DNA of 64,000 bases, taken from Sporothrix humicola (Eukaryota; Ascomycota; Sordariomycetes; Ophiostomatales; Ophiostomataceae). Below the pieces are notes generated by a model that was given only the letters and a program-made list of their open reading frames with translations, was not told the origin of the DNA and did no database searches. The translations under genes and the position numbers were made by a program. Positions 11,201 through 23,700 of this stretch are shown one piece after another. Every line of letters begins with the position of its first letter. The stretch's first letter is position 1. The stretch is from positions 248,001 to 312,000 of the forward strand of contig WNYE01000028.1 in assembly GCA_021396245.1 (NCBI GenBank). The letters are read 5' to 3'.

Positions 11201-12415
11201 GGCATGACAAACGGTGCTGGTGCTGCCGATGGCGGTGTCTCCAATGTCGACGGTGCCGCCGAAGACAACAAGGCGCTCGCTTCGACGGCCATGGTTCTCG
11301 AGTCCACTGAGCCCAATGACAAGGACGGCATGGTCGTCGATGGTGCCGAAAAGACCAAGGACGAGGCAGACATCAAGACTAACGGAGACATGACTGCTGC
11401 TTCAGCCGGCGATTCAAGCCAGACCATGGAGGGCGGTGCCGAGCCTCCTGTTGCCAACATTATTAGCGACATCAAGTCTGAAGACGAAGATGGTGACGAG
11501 GACGGCGACGAGGAGGACGAGGTGATTCGCAGCAGCAAGCGTCGTGGCCCTGTTGCGATGAACGGCGTTGCTGCCGACGAGGAGCAAAAGCACGATCTCG
11601 AACACGATAAGGATGTCCACGACCGCAGTGCATTGGCGGCGTCTGTTTCCGGGACAGTTGCCAGTGCTCAGAAGCAAGAGAACGGTGCCGACGGCAACAA
11701 CGACGGTGGCGACTGGTCGTCGGCCTATGCTTCCGTTCCAACTACACGTTTCGTGGTCTTCCCGCCCGTGTCACAGCGCCGCCTCAACAGCTACCCGCGC
11801 GCCCCCATTGGCCGTCCACCCGGTGCCCGCACAGGAACCGGAAACCGCACACACGCTCGCCGCAGCACTGGCCATGTCCGCCGAGCCGTTGTCAGCGCGC
11901 CGCGGCGGCCCAAAGCGCCCAGCTCGTCCAAGAAGAAGTCGGGCGGCACTGGCCGTGGCCCCGGCCGCTGGCCCAAGGGCACCAAGAAGAGCGACTATGG
12001 TAATGCCGAAAGTGGCCCGGGCCTGCCGCCAGCATGGCTTGCTAAGCGCATTGCTTCTGGCAACAGGACAGGGGCCGAGGCCAACGGCGATGTCAAGGGT
12101 GAGGGGGGCGAGGCCGATGTGCACGAGGATGCGGACGCCCATGACACAAAGCCACCAATCACTCCGTCCCGCAAAACCGCGAGCAGCCACGACGAGGAGG
12201 CCGACGCCGAAGGCGAGGACGACGACAATGCTGTCGCAGACACTGTCCAGGTGCACACGCCCACACTGCCCTCGCGGCTCACGGACCGACGGGGCGGCGT
12301 CAACGGAGCGGTGCTCGCCTCGGGTACGCGAGGCCGGTCATCGCCGCGGCTAGGCAAGATCAAGGCAGCAGCGGACGACTCTGACACGGTCATGGTGGAC
12401 GTTGGCGATGCATAA
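8201..12415 (+). CDS. SAS3: PHD-MYST histone acetyltransferase, Sas3 (KAT6) type
   Basis: Nuclear histone H3 acetyltransferase, in yeast the catalytic subunit of NuA3. Three exons: 8201-9098, 9176-9229 and 9300-12415, giving 1355 residues. The N-terminus (about 30-270) is strongly Asp/Glu-rich. A C4HC3 PHD finger covers 273-325: CLYC, CPTC, HAEC, then CPDC. The MYST domain begins near IEFGGWEIDTWY, has a C2HC zinc finger starting at Cys657, the predicted catalytic Cys763 (SCILTLP), the acetyl-CoA loop QRKGYG at 771-776 and the general base Glu797 (SPEKPLSDMG). The Cys-Glu spacing of 34 equals that of Esa1. The C-terminal ~450 residues are low-complexity, with acidic and Lys/Arg/Gly/Pro-rich segments. 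Esa1 is less likely because there is a PHD finger and no chromodomain. Confidence 0.92.
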
Positions 12416-15365
12416 GGGCGGAGAGTAGTCGGAGTGTCTCCCGATTGGGGTTTGTTGTGTTCAACCAAGTCAAAGTCGCTGGTCGGGGTAGGGGACCAAG
12501 TGGAATTCTCATTTTGATTCCGGCTGGTGAAGCATGGCGTTCAGTTTTGATTTTCCTTTCACGTTTATTCATGTGTTGTTTACTATTAGTTGTTGTTGGA
12601 CTTTGGTCTTTTTTGTATTTTTCCCCCTTTCTTTGTTCTCTGTTTCTTTTCTTTTCATTGTTTTGGCGCTGGCTTCATTATCGGCTCGCCGTTTTTGTTA
12701 CTTTTATGTTGTAAACTGTAAATACCCTCTATTTTAATGTCAATGGATCAAGGATGTACTATTATCTCTCGTCCGAACTCGGTGAATGTGCTGTGATCAA
12801 TATGATGCCTACGTCCAAAGCTGCAGTTGTCACTATACAATTGCTTTCATTTTATTTCGTTTTTCAAAGAGAAGGAAAGAAACATATCATTTGATTTATT
12901 AGTGATAAACCCTTCACAAACAGTGTTAGTGCCGTCGGCCTATCACGCTCCTTCCCCCATAAGCCCAGCTGCTAGTTGCACCGACAGGACGGTCGTGGAT
13001 GTTTCACCGACCCGGGCCAATTCCGTGCTCCATTTGCCGTGTTTGCCCTGCATCTGCATCACACATGCATCGCACCTGCCGTTGACGGGAGCCGGGGCGT
13101 GTTGGGTAAGCCTGGGCTAGCAAGTACCGTGCCCAAGGAAAGAGCAAAAAGAGAGAGAAACGAGGAAGGTGCAACCCGACAAACTGCACCGCCTCAAATC
13201 GACCCCATTTTCTCCAATATCTCACCCTTTTTTTGTTGCCTCGACGGCTCGTCTCGTGATAGCTAAGTTCGCTCGGGCACAGCGATGCCGCGTCTTCGGT
13301 TTTGCCCCATGTCTTTTGGTCCCTTTTTTCTACTATTTTTTTTTCAATGTCATCGCTTAGGCTCTTCTAATCAGCTCTCGATGCCGAAACGGACAAGAGT
13401 CGTCCCAACTGCCCGGTCTCACCCACAAGTCGACTATCCCGCCACACAATGTCTATCTATAGCTGACAATCAAGCCGATTGAAAGATGTCCACCAATTGA
13501 GGTCAACTCAACGCCAATTCAACAGCAATTCAGTTGCAATTCAACCCGAGTTAACCCAAATTGACAAACACAAAATGCAACCTGCCGAGCCGTGACAAGG
13601 CTCTTGGCCCTGGACTACTCATAAAGCGAAAAAAGTACAAAAAGGACAGGGGAGATCACACATCTGTTTCAGCGGCCGCGGTTCGAAACAGCAGCGTTTG
13701 GACATTCGCAGCCTCTTCTCGACATTGACCTGTCTCTTTCTGTTATTTGTCCCGTTCCGATCCTCTTGATCCTCTTTCTCTTCCTCTTCTTCTCTCAACG
13801 TCGTATTTCTTTTCGATTTTATTCTGCGGAGTATTTTCACATCTATTTCCCACCCAATTTCTCTGCATTACCTGTTGGTTTCCGGCCCTCTCCCTTTTAT
13901 CGATTTGAGCCTCTCTATTTACACCAATTCCTCGAAACAAAAACAGACTTTTCGCCAGTCTCACTCAAGAGCCATCTCATAAGCTCAACAACCCAACAGC
14001 TCCAACAGCCCACACAATCAGATCTCGGTTCACCTCCGCATTCAGGCGCCACTCGATTCCCGGCTGACTTCCAGTTCTAAGCTCCTTCTACCACCTTTCG
14101 TCATATAATTCAACACCATATCGTGCCTTAAGCGTTACTCTCCTTACCTTCTCCCCGCCCGCCCTACAGTAAGTATTACTCCGTTCTCCGAACTCCTCAT
14201 AGTCTTCTCGTGTTCTCCACTGCACTTCTCCAGCATTAGACCGGCCGTCGGCCTGTTTTGTTTGCGTGCTTCTTGGCAAAACTCTATTCTCCTATTTGGT
14301 CTGGCCTAGATGCTCTTTCCCAAGCTCGATAGGATGCATATCGCTACTTTTGGACCGTTGACTATCTTTCTTGTCTCCTTCCTTTTTCCATCTGCTGACC
14401 TTTTTTGAAGCACTCCTCACACTTTGCAGATGCGCTTCCCTCGCACCTTCCAGTAAATAACCAGGTAAGATACGAGCTTGCCAATTGGACATGCATCGTG
14501 CTTGCAATATCTTTTTTCGAGGAAAGCACGATACAGCTGTCCCCCGTTCCTGCCCTTACCCTCACGATACATCCCAATGCAACCCCATTGTTCCTTCCCG
14601 ATCCTCCACTGTTATCAATCCGCCGTGTGGCTGGTGTCTCGGCCGTCTCTCGCTCTTTTGGGCCATTGAGTGTCCCTGTCACTCCTCTTCTTCCCCCAAT
14701 AACACGAGGGGTAATTTGTTCCAGCGCAGCTGGGAGCTGCCCCCAAATCGAGCTAGGAAACTCCTGCGGTCAGGCATATCATGACGTCCACCTTTTTCCC
14801 TTGGCTAGCTGTGACCTCCCCCAATTGATTGCTCATTGGCCAATTGCTCGAAGTGGAGAGTGTTTCCCCTCGTACCTTCCTTTTTTCTACTCGGTACCTC
14901 CTGCCCTACTGCCCTATCCGTGGATGCACCAGAGACGAGGCAAGAGAAAACAAGGAGAACTGTTTGCACATTTATCCCCCCTTCCCGTTTTACATCCCTC
15001 TCTCTTATCACATATTGTTACCTTTTATGGAAAGAGATCTTACCTTCCCCACAACGCCTTGTTATTTCTCAACATTTTCCCTCTTGTGAGAAATCTGTGG
15101 AATATTTCTGCAACTCTCACTCTTCCACTCTCATTTTGTTGTATATCCCCGACCGCCTTCACTCTTTCAGCCTTTCCTACCCTCACACACTCCCCGCCTT
15201 AAACACGACAGGACTCGCTTGCTCACAAGTTAGATCCAGTTTGTTGATTTAGACTTTCCGCCTAGCATCGCCAATCGCTCGACTTAAAATAACCGGCACG
15301 TGGCAAAGACCTGTCAATCATTTAAGCTTCAACCGCCCCCAGCTTTTAGGTCTCCCGCCGTCACA
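12416..15365. other. SAS3 3' region and long leader/promoter of the type III PKS gene
   Basis: No protein-coding gene is recognisable in these 2.95 kb. The first ~500 bases are T-rich and likely hold the SAS3 3' end. From about 13700 the plus strand is strongly pyrimidine-rich, as in leaders of filamentous fungi. Good splice signals follow: a GTAAGT at 14169, a CTGAC plus TTTGCAG acceptor ending at 14429, a GTAAGA at 14465, and a CTTTTAG just before the PKS start. I infer a long, possibly spliced, 5' leader. A short ORF of eight codons starts at 14430. Longer open frames here, such as 14405-15202, look like leader artefacts. Confidence 0.45.
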
Positions 15366-16798
15366 ATGGCGCCAAACACATTCAACGGCAACCTGGGCCT
15401 CTCCATTATCGGCGTCGGCCGCCAATACCCGCCGTACACCCTCGAGGCCAGCGCCCTCGACACATTGAGCAAGCGATTCTATCCAGAATCACCAGCGTAT
15501 GTCCCCAAGCTTATGACGTACATTGCCAGGTTTCGCAAGTCTGCTAACCACCCCCCAGAATGAGCAAGGTCCTTTCTATCAACAAGTTCACTGGCATTGA
15601 TACCCGCTCGTCCATTGGCACACCCGACCACCCTCTCGTCAACCAGGAAAAGCCGCCCACTATCAAGGAGCTCAACGATATTTTCTTCGAAAAGGGCGTA
15701 CCCCTGGCCGTCGAGGCCGCGCAAAAGGCCATTGCTGAAGCCCGCATCGACCTCTCCCAGATCACGCATGTCGTCGCCAACACCTGCACCAACAGCGCCA
15801 ACCCGGGCTTCGATCATTTTGTCGTGAAAGGTTTGGGCATCAAGCAGCAGGTCGAAAAGGTGCTGCTGCACGGTATCGGCTGCAGCGGCGGTCTGGCCGG
15901 CCTGCGCACAGCCGCCAATCTTGCCTTGGGCCACACAATGCGCGGCAAGCCCGCACGAATCTTGGTGGTCACTCTCGAGCTCAGTACCATGATGGTCCGC
16001 AGCGAGCTAGAGAGCATCCACGAGCTGCAAGAGACACGCATCGGTGTGGCTCTATTCTCAGATTGCGGCAGCGCCGTCGTCCTCAGCAACGGTATTGGCG
16101 AGTCCGCCGAGCCCATCTACGAGCTGCTGGGCTGGGACCACCGCATGATCCCGGACACCGAAAAGGATTTGGGCTTTGACGTTGACCCCGTTGGCTGGAA
16201 GGTCGTGTTGTCACCCCGCGTCCCGAAAATGACTGCCGAAGTGCTGCAGCCAACATTTACCGACCTCGTGGCATCGGTGCCCGAGCTTCCACCCGCATAT
16301 CAAGCCGCAGCCGATTTCGACTGGGCCATGCACCCCGGCGGCATTACCATCTTGACCGGTGCCGAAAAGGCCATGGGCATCACCCCCGAACACATGCGCG
16401 CCAGCTACGACACCTACATGAACCACGGCAACTCAAGTTCCGCGACCATCTTCAGTGTCCTCGACCGGCTGCGCGAAAAGGACATGGACGCCTATGCGCC
16501 TGGCGGTGCGGGACCCAAAGAGTACATTATCGGCTGCGCCTTTGGCCCTGGCATCACGGTCGAATCCTGTATCCTGAAGCGGAACATGCGCGCCACGGGC
16601 ATCGACACGCCGCCCGAGACAGAGAGCGAGGCGAGCCGCAGCGAGGCCGGCAACTCGACCGAAGAAGCCAAGGCAGACGCAGCAGGAGACGATACCATTC
16701 CCTCAACTACGGCATCAACCACGGCCAACGCACATACAACGGACGCACAAGTTACAGAATTCATTACCTCCGAGGTTAACAACCTCGAACTTGATTAG
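15366..16798 (+). CDS. Type III polyketide synthase (chalcone synthase superfamily)
   Basis: Homodimeric ketosynthase that extends an acyl-CoA starter with malonyl-CoA; characterised fungal relatives make alkylpyrones, alkylresorcinols or resorcylic acids. Two exons, 15366-15496 and 15559-16798, give 456 residues. The start MAPNTFNGN is in frame and precedes the conserved SPAMSKVLSINKFTGI, which is formed across the splice. The catalytic triad is visible: Cys152 in HGIGCSGGLAGLR, His302 in WAMHPGG and Asn335 in NHGNSSSATIF. GCAFGPGITVE is the C-terminal GFGPG-like loop. After about residue 395 comes a Glu/Ala/Thr/Ser-rich tail of some 60 residues that is not part of the fold. Starter and product cannot be read from sequence. 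The Git1-like permease gene is convergent with it and a P450 lies 7.6 kb further on. Confidence 0.93.
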
Positions 16799-17419
16799 GT
16801 GTTTGGAGTTTGGAGCAAGCGATTTGTAATGGGTTGTGCATATATATTCGGAGAGTCTTATTGTTATTCATGAGTCTTTATTACGTTTTTGATTTGTTTA
16901 CATCATATTTTATTTTCGGGTTTGTTTGTTTCTTGTCATATATAGAGCATGTTTATGTTTATGTTTTCTTCCTTTTATATCCGCGAGTTTTATTATGTTT
17001 TAACTTATTGGCAGAGCGCCCTTGTATTTGTGCGAAAAGTTGTATACATAGACGGGACGTTGACGGGAGTAGAGATGACTGTAGATTTACTGGAGATATT
17101 CTGTACTTGTATGAGATGGCGAGATGCTGTTCTACTTTTCTTCTTCCAACATTTGGCAAATATACCAGCATTTTAAATTCACAAAAAATAGTGCAAGCAG
17201 ATTCATTTATAATTATTTTATTGCTACTGCAAGTGGTATCATTGAATCAAATACGATTGTATACAACCAAGCGCTACTTATTCCAACAATGGCACTCAGG
17301 AATCCAGGCTGCCTTTGCTGTCCAATTAATGCAGAACGCCCATTGTCTTTCTCCTTATCCTGTGTCTTCCTATTGTGACGATAGGAAACGCAGTCCAATT
17401 TTCTTATTTGTCTTGTCAT
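16799..17419. other. Convergent AT-rich 3' region of the PKS and Git1-like genes
   Basis: The 621-bp spacer between two convergent stop codons is T-rich on the plus strand and holds both 3' untranslated regions. The open frame 16810-17451 is hydrophobic only because the DNA is T-rich, and I do not regard it as a gene. Confidence 0.6.
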
Positions 17420-19151
17420 CTACATCGGCGAAACCGACTTGTTCTCGGTGACACCGTTGCTGTTCTCGACGTGCTCGACATCGCCCTCCTTGTGCAGACC
17501 CAGCTGGGTGGTGTCCCAGCCGTTGTCCTCGAGGTAGCGGCGGAAGCGGGCGTCCTCGTACTGGATGGTGTCCTGGCCGACGTTAGGCAGCAGGAAGAAG
17601 GCCAGCAGTGCCGACAGGACAGACAAGCTAGAGCTGACGAAGAAGGGGTACTGGGCCGAGGCGGTGGTGTTGTCGCCGCCGGCAGCCTCAATGTAGGGGT
17701 AGACGTAGGTGCCGACAAAGGCGCCGATCTTGCCAATGGCGGCGGCAATGCCGTAGTACTGGCCACGGACACCGGTGGCGCAGGTCTTAGCGGCCAGCAG
17801 ACCAATGTTGTTGCCGGGGCCGAACTCGCCGAGCGACAAGAAGATACCGTAGACAGTGGCAAAGGCACCGACCATGTGCGGCTGGGACAGGTTGGCGTAG
17901 TCGCCGGCCATGATGAAGCCGACAATGGCCTGCAGCAGCACGCCCGTAATCAGGCACCAGCGGGGGCCGAGCCAGTCGCTGGCCTTGGCGCCGAGGAGCG
18001 AGCCGGGCATGTAGAACAGGTTGATGACGGTGTTCCAGCCGAAGATGGTGGTGAGGGGCGAGCCGTCGGGGAAGATGTTGGCGAGGATGGTGGACGAGTA
18101 GATACCGAAAGCGTAGGTCAGGAAATCGTAGATGAACCAGATCAGACTGACGACGAGCAGACGGGGGCCGTAGAACTTGAGGACGAGCCAGTAAGGGGTG
18201 CGGGCGCCCTTCATGGAGTTGCGGTTGAATTCCTCGTTCTCCTTGACGAACAGGCGCATGACGAAGAGGACGAGGGGAAAGACGGTACCGATACCGAGCG
18301 AGGTGCGCCACTGGGTGCTGAGGTGCTCGTTGTTGCAAGCGGCGGCAACGACGTCTAAGGGGTGTTAGTAGGCGACAGAAAATGAGAGAAAATGCAGTTG
18401 GAAGAGGAACTTGACGTACAAGGAACAAAGGCACCGATGACGAAGCCAAAGTCAATAATCGAGTTGGTGAACCTGGGATGTTAGTTGGGGCACAAGAAAG
18501 ACAGTATTTTCAGTATTTTCCACTTGGAGCCGTCATAAACTCACAGGATAAAGATAAAGTGACGCCAGCCGCTGCGGATCTCGCCCGTCGACTCGGCACA
18601 GCCAACAGAGCCCGCAGGGTACTCGCCGCCGATACCGATACCGACAAAGAAACGCCATGCGGCCAAGATATTGAACATGCCGATCGTGTCGCCGTGGTAG
18701 TACGAGCCGGCGGCCAGGGCGGTGAAAACGAAGAGGATGACGGTGGAGACGAGCAGCGAGTTGGTGCGCGACCAGCGGTCGGCCAGGACACCGAAGAAGA
18801 GCTGGCCGACGACGGTGCCGGCGAACACAATGGCGCTGACGACGCTCTTGGCCCTGGAGTTGGACCAGGTATCGCCGTACTGGAGAGCCAGAATCGTGCC
18901 AACCGAGCCGATGACCTGGGAGGTTAGTAGCTGAGATTATTGCTATTGGCGTCACGCGGGCGACTCACGTTGTTGATGTAGCCGTCAGAGAAGAGACCGG
19001 CACCGCAAGCAACGACGGGCAGCGTGATCAGGGCCTGCTTCTCGTCGATGGGAGGCAGGTCCTGCTCGGCGTTGACTTCGTGGATGATGTTCTCGGCCTG
19101 CTCCTTCTCGGCCTGCCGGCCCGCAACCGTGAGGCGGTTGAGGAACGACAT
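17420..19151 (-). CDS. MFS glycerophosphodiester permease (Git1-like)
   Basis: Plasma-membrane proton symporter of the major facilitator superfamily. Yeast Git1 takes up glycerophosphoinositol and glycerophosphocholine; fungal paralogues may carry phosphate or other organophosphates. Four exons, 18969-19151, 18545-18915, 18420-18472 and 17420-18354, give 513 residues. The N-terminus is cytosolic, and the first membrane segment lies in VVACGAGLFSDGYINN. MFS motif A appears as GVLADRWSRTNS between segments 2 and 3. RFFVGIGIGGEYP is the segment 4 signature shared with phosphate:H+ symporters. GEFGPGNNIGLLAAK is the equivalent in the second half. About 12 membrane segments can be counted. All splice sites are GT-AG, with CTAAC branch points close to the acceptors. 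The assignment to the Git1 branch is by overall likeness. Confidence 0.85.
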
Positions 19152-20687
19152 GGTGGAGGATGGGGGGTGGACGAAAGAGAGTGAGAGTGATGCTGAAGGA
19201 GGGAAGACTACGTTGACAGTCTGTGTTGTCGAGAGACTCTTGTCTTCCTAGCAAGAAGGAAGGAAAGAGAACAAAACACAACAGGAAAGAGAGGATCGCA
19301 GGAAGGAGCGAAGAAGAGAGGGTTGGTGTTTAAACAAGGAAGGAGGGACAGGGTGGTGGGGAGTACCAGCTTTTATGAAGATTCGTCTCTCGATACATAC
19401 ACGCAAAAAAAAAAGTAGCTTCCTTGCTCTTCTTGGGGGTGATGAGCAGTGACCCCAAGCTGGGCTACTTTGCAATAACCACGGACGGGAGTACGAGACT
19501 TCTGTGTACAAGGTCTGCACTTTCACGAGCTTGCTGCAGGGCGCATGGGGATCTATGGGGGTGGAGAGCAAAATGGGGAGGGGGGCGTGGTTGGACAGAG
19601 GAGAAAGAGACTAAAAAGAGACCCGAGCTTTTGCTATCTTTTTCTGGGAAGGTTCTTTTTTTTTGTTTTGTTCTCTGTTGTCTCTCTGTCTCTGTTCTTT
19701 TATTTGTTTTCCTGCCGACCGCCGATCCTTGCTTTGAGGGGCATGGACTGGGTCACCGTGGAAAAGACGATGGGGTCGGACGCGTGATAGTGCCCATGTG
19801 GGTGGGTTTGTTGGAGTCTGGTCAGTTTCTGGGAATAAGACTCGAGAAGGTTACTTTTGTGAAAAATGAAAAGATACTATTTAGTACATGCGTGGCGATG
19901 TCGAAAAGATACACTGACTGTGAAATGGCAGGCGCGAGGCATCAAGGGTCTTACTAGCGACTGCCATTACTGTATCTCTTCGAACAGCGTTTTACCAGTT
20001 ACAAATGATGAGCACGGCACCTTCTGTTATTTACCTGAGTACCTGTCTTTCTCGGCTTAAAATCAGACGCCGCTCCTTCCTGTATTTCGTCCCGTGTGCA
20101 ACGTATTGGCGTAGGGATGGAAGGAGAGTGCCCGGCGTGGGGCAAGCGCGGCCGAACACAGCTTAGGCCGCTCTTTCCTTTCCCGTTTTTGCGATGGTCA
20201 ACAAGCACATGATTCCATCCTCTTCTACGGAGCCTGGCAGCCTTTATTTTGGCCCTTTTTTTGAGGGTTTACAAAAAAAATCGTATCAGACCGTCGCATC
20301 CGACCCTCTGCCTATCTCTGCCCTTACCCTCCTAGCTACGCAATGCGACTGTATGCGACTCTGAGCGGCCAGTCCGATGTACACAAAAGGCACAAACGGC
20401 CCCACCATTTTTTGTGATGATCTTGGACAGCGTTCGCGCGGCTGCATCCCGCCTTCCTCTTTCCTCTCTGCCTCGTTTAGTAGCCTTGCTCTTAATTCCA
20501 CTTTCCACTTTGACAGGTTTCATTCCTGTATTTGTGTTGAGTGCTCTTTCCACTTGTAGAAAAGCAGTCCTTAGTTTTGCTTCTTTCCCTGTATTCTTCA
20601 CGATACGTTTGTTCTTTCCGGACATTGTATCAAGCTTTTTTGGCCAGCCACTCGTGCTTTCTTTTTTTTGTTCCTTTCGTCTTTCCT

Positions 20688-20718
<31 letters not shown>

Positions 20719-23700
20719 GGCCTGTGCATGCAAGCTCTGACGTCAATGGCGCCCGTCTTGGCGAACCAACTCGCTTTTGGTCGGGTTACAGCGCCCGTGC
20801 CTACCAGGCCTGGCCCGAAGAAAGGGAGGAAATCGAAAAAATCGAGAAAAATTGGCTGTTGCTGGCCACTCCCACAGCGGGTAAAAAGGCGCTGGAACCT
20901 TACCCAGTTTGGGGCTCGTGACTCGGCATGCCGCCTGCCGTGAAGCAAGCTTTCCTGCGCAGAGACTAGCACTGTCTCTGCAGGCGCACTTGCCTCTTCT
21001 TGTTCAAACCATAATTTCACTTCCTTCCTGTTTTTTAGTGTTTGCCCTTTTGTACTGTTGGCGATTTCTTCCACCACTCGCCCGCTCCTTCCTTCTTGTC
21101 GACCTTTCTTTGTCTGGCAGTCCCCCGTTCCTGTTTTCTGGGTGTATTGCCGGAGCTCTTGCCGGTTTTGTCGCGAGCCAACAGACCAACAGACCACCCT
21201 GACATTACGTCGTGAATCCAAAAAGAGGAAAGAGCGATGCTTGTTTTCTGTACTGTGTATTTTTGCATTCGTAGCTTCTTGCCGAGGATGCTATCGTGGC
21301 AAGGAAATAACGACCCAGTGCAAATGCCAGAGTCAATAGACACAACAGTAAAAAGTAAGGCCGACAGGTGAAGGCCTGTGTGCTGAAGGAGCGGTGCAGT
21401 GGGAGATCCCCTCTTGTCACAACAGGACGACGTCTGTCACGACTCGCTCCTACCCTGAGGGAAACATCGCTCATGAAGGGCGCCCACAAAATGTAGATAG
21501 CCCCTGTCCTAGAGTCGCCTTCTTCCCTTGTTCATATTCCCCTTTCCGACCGATTAACGATCTTCTAAACGGCCATCACATCAATCGCCCAAAAAGCAAA
21601 CTCGACCACTGCAGTATGCAAGCCAAACAAAACGTCCTTCGGCGACGCCGACAAGACCCTCATTCAAGAACAAGACAGGTCCTGCAGCTGTTCGTGAAGG
21701 CGCTAGAGGCTGACACCCCAGACTTTGGTTTTCGCAAAGAAAAGAAAATATTAGCAGCTGACGCCCTCCAAAGACACCAAAATACTGTCTGAACCGACGA
21801 ACCAGCGTCTGGCCAAATGTCGGCCAAAAAGACAAACAAGAAACCAGCGAAATGCTTGGCTCCGGTCATTTTCTGGCTTGACGAGCTTGGCTTTCACTTG
21901 CAAGTCTTGGCTGCAGCGATTCCCTTGTGCCTTGTCTGGCTGTAAGTGTGGGTTCTGTTGTTTCCTTCGTTCTTTTTGTTTCTTCGTTTCTTCGTTTCTT
22001 TCCACAACGGACTGTGGCTCCTCTTTCGACTGGCTGCATAATTTCCATTATGAATTTGTTCCTTCTCCTCTTCTCTCCACCGCCTTTAGCTCCTTTGACT
22101 GGGCTGTTATGTTTGCTTCTGACCTTTGACTTTCTGGTTTAGCTTCATCTAGTTCCACTATTCACCTTCCTGAAAAAGACGAACAGGCCAACGGCCAGGC
22201 GAGAACTGACAACTTTTCAAGGCAAAAAGTACCCGTGGGCAGGGCACTAAACACAGAAAAGAAAAGAAAAAGAAAAAGAAAGAAAACGCAAGCCGGTCTG
22301 TTTCAACAAAAGACGAATGCAACCTCGCCAAAGTTCTAGCACTGTCGCCCATCCTGTTTCTTTGCTGAGTACCTATTCTCCGATGCACAAAACCTGGCAA
22401 AGAGACCAGTCTCGGTTTTGTGCAGATTCCAGAACAGTCTGGATTTTGTGGCAATTGAGAACGACATCATGAGTTGACAGAAGCCCAACGTCGTGCAGTC
22501 CCAGAAGCTCCAACAGACTCGTTCACGGCTGCACAATATTTCGTATCACGGACCGGCAGCGGGCTAAGACGGCAATATTGTCACAGTAGGAGTCCCGTCT
22601 TGGCTGTTTGGGTCTCATTTTGTTCACCGAGTGTAACATCTCCATTTGGTGTCTCTGCACGGCTTATTCCGTATATCAAAAATACGGTCCGAACAAAAAA
22701 ACCGATGGATCAAGCCATGCAAGCAGATACTGAGTAGGATCCAAGTTTCTAGAGCACTGTCTGGGCATCCTGGAATTGCAGTTCGCGATTCAACATGCAA
22801 ACAGCGCAGGCGCACGTGGCACAAGAAGTACGTGTAAGCCAGCCTCGACAACGACAGGCCACCACAGAAATCACAAAACTCACTCTCACAATGTCTCATG
22901 GGTCAGATTTGATCACACAAAAAGGGTATCGGACATGTCAATACGAGGTCAATATGTACGCCGTGAACCAAAAAAAAAAAAAAAGAAAAAAAGAGAGAAA
23001 ACGAAAAACTTCGCATAGGTCGACAAAGATCCTCACATCACCGTTGGACATCTTTGCCGTGCCAGCCTTCTCTTGTGTTTCCAGTTCGTTCTAGAAATAC
23101 TCCGAGCCGTTTGATATAGTACGAAATACTTCTGAGCTGGGTCTCGTCTTGCAGCCCACTGCCTCTCGTCGTCAAAAGTTGCACACCCTCCACCAGACTC
23201 GCCTTTTCCCGAACGATGGCGCCGGGACTTGTCAAGGTGGATCAGATAACATAAAAGATTTGAAAAATAATCGCCCAAAAATATTGAATAACATGACGAG
23301 GATCTAGGAACCACGAACTCATGAGTCCATCCACCTCTGGACCTTCACTGGCAGCGGGACGTCTTTTTTTCTCTGTCGTTCCTTTTCGCCCCATCGACAA
23401 GGCAGCCAATGGCGGCCGGCCTCCGATCAACGTGGTCCCCGCGCGCGACGGGATGTACCTCCCTAGGCTGTCGCTCTGTCGATCTGCTACCGCACGGCAC
23501 ACGCCCTCGAAGCGCATGTCTTCACGCCCCAAACACACGCCACAGATGAAGAAGAACCTCTGCATCGGGAGAAAAGACAGGAACAAACCCACTCACAGTC
23601 CACGGGCAGCCAACGGCCGTGCCGACCTGCATGAGACGAAGCGCAAAAAGGGCCAAGACAAGCTTTTTTTTATGATTTTATTTTGCTATCAAAAAGTATT

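Noticed and set aside
14405..15202. 265-residue frame in the PKS upstream region
   Set aside because: Ser/Pro/Leu-rich translation of a pyrimidine-rich leader, interrupted by splice-like signals.
16810..17451. 213-residue hydrophobic frame after the PKS gene
   Set aside because: Arises from T-rich 3' untranslated DNA; no good start context or known fold, and it runs into the converging permease gene.
17375..18358. 327-residue plus-strand frame opposite the Git1-like permease
   Set aside because: Val/Gly/Asp/Ala-rich shadow of a GC3-biased membrane protein gene; no domain, and it overlaps well-supported exons.
20598..21221. 207-residue minus-strand frame in the gene-poor region
   Set aside because: Lys/Arg/Glu-rich because it spans the T run and purine tracts; no domain.
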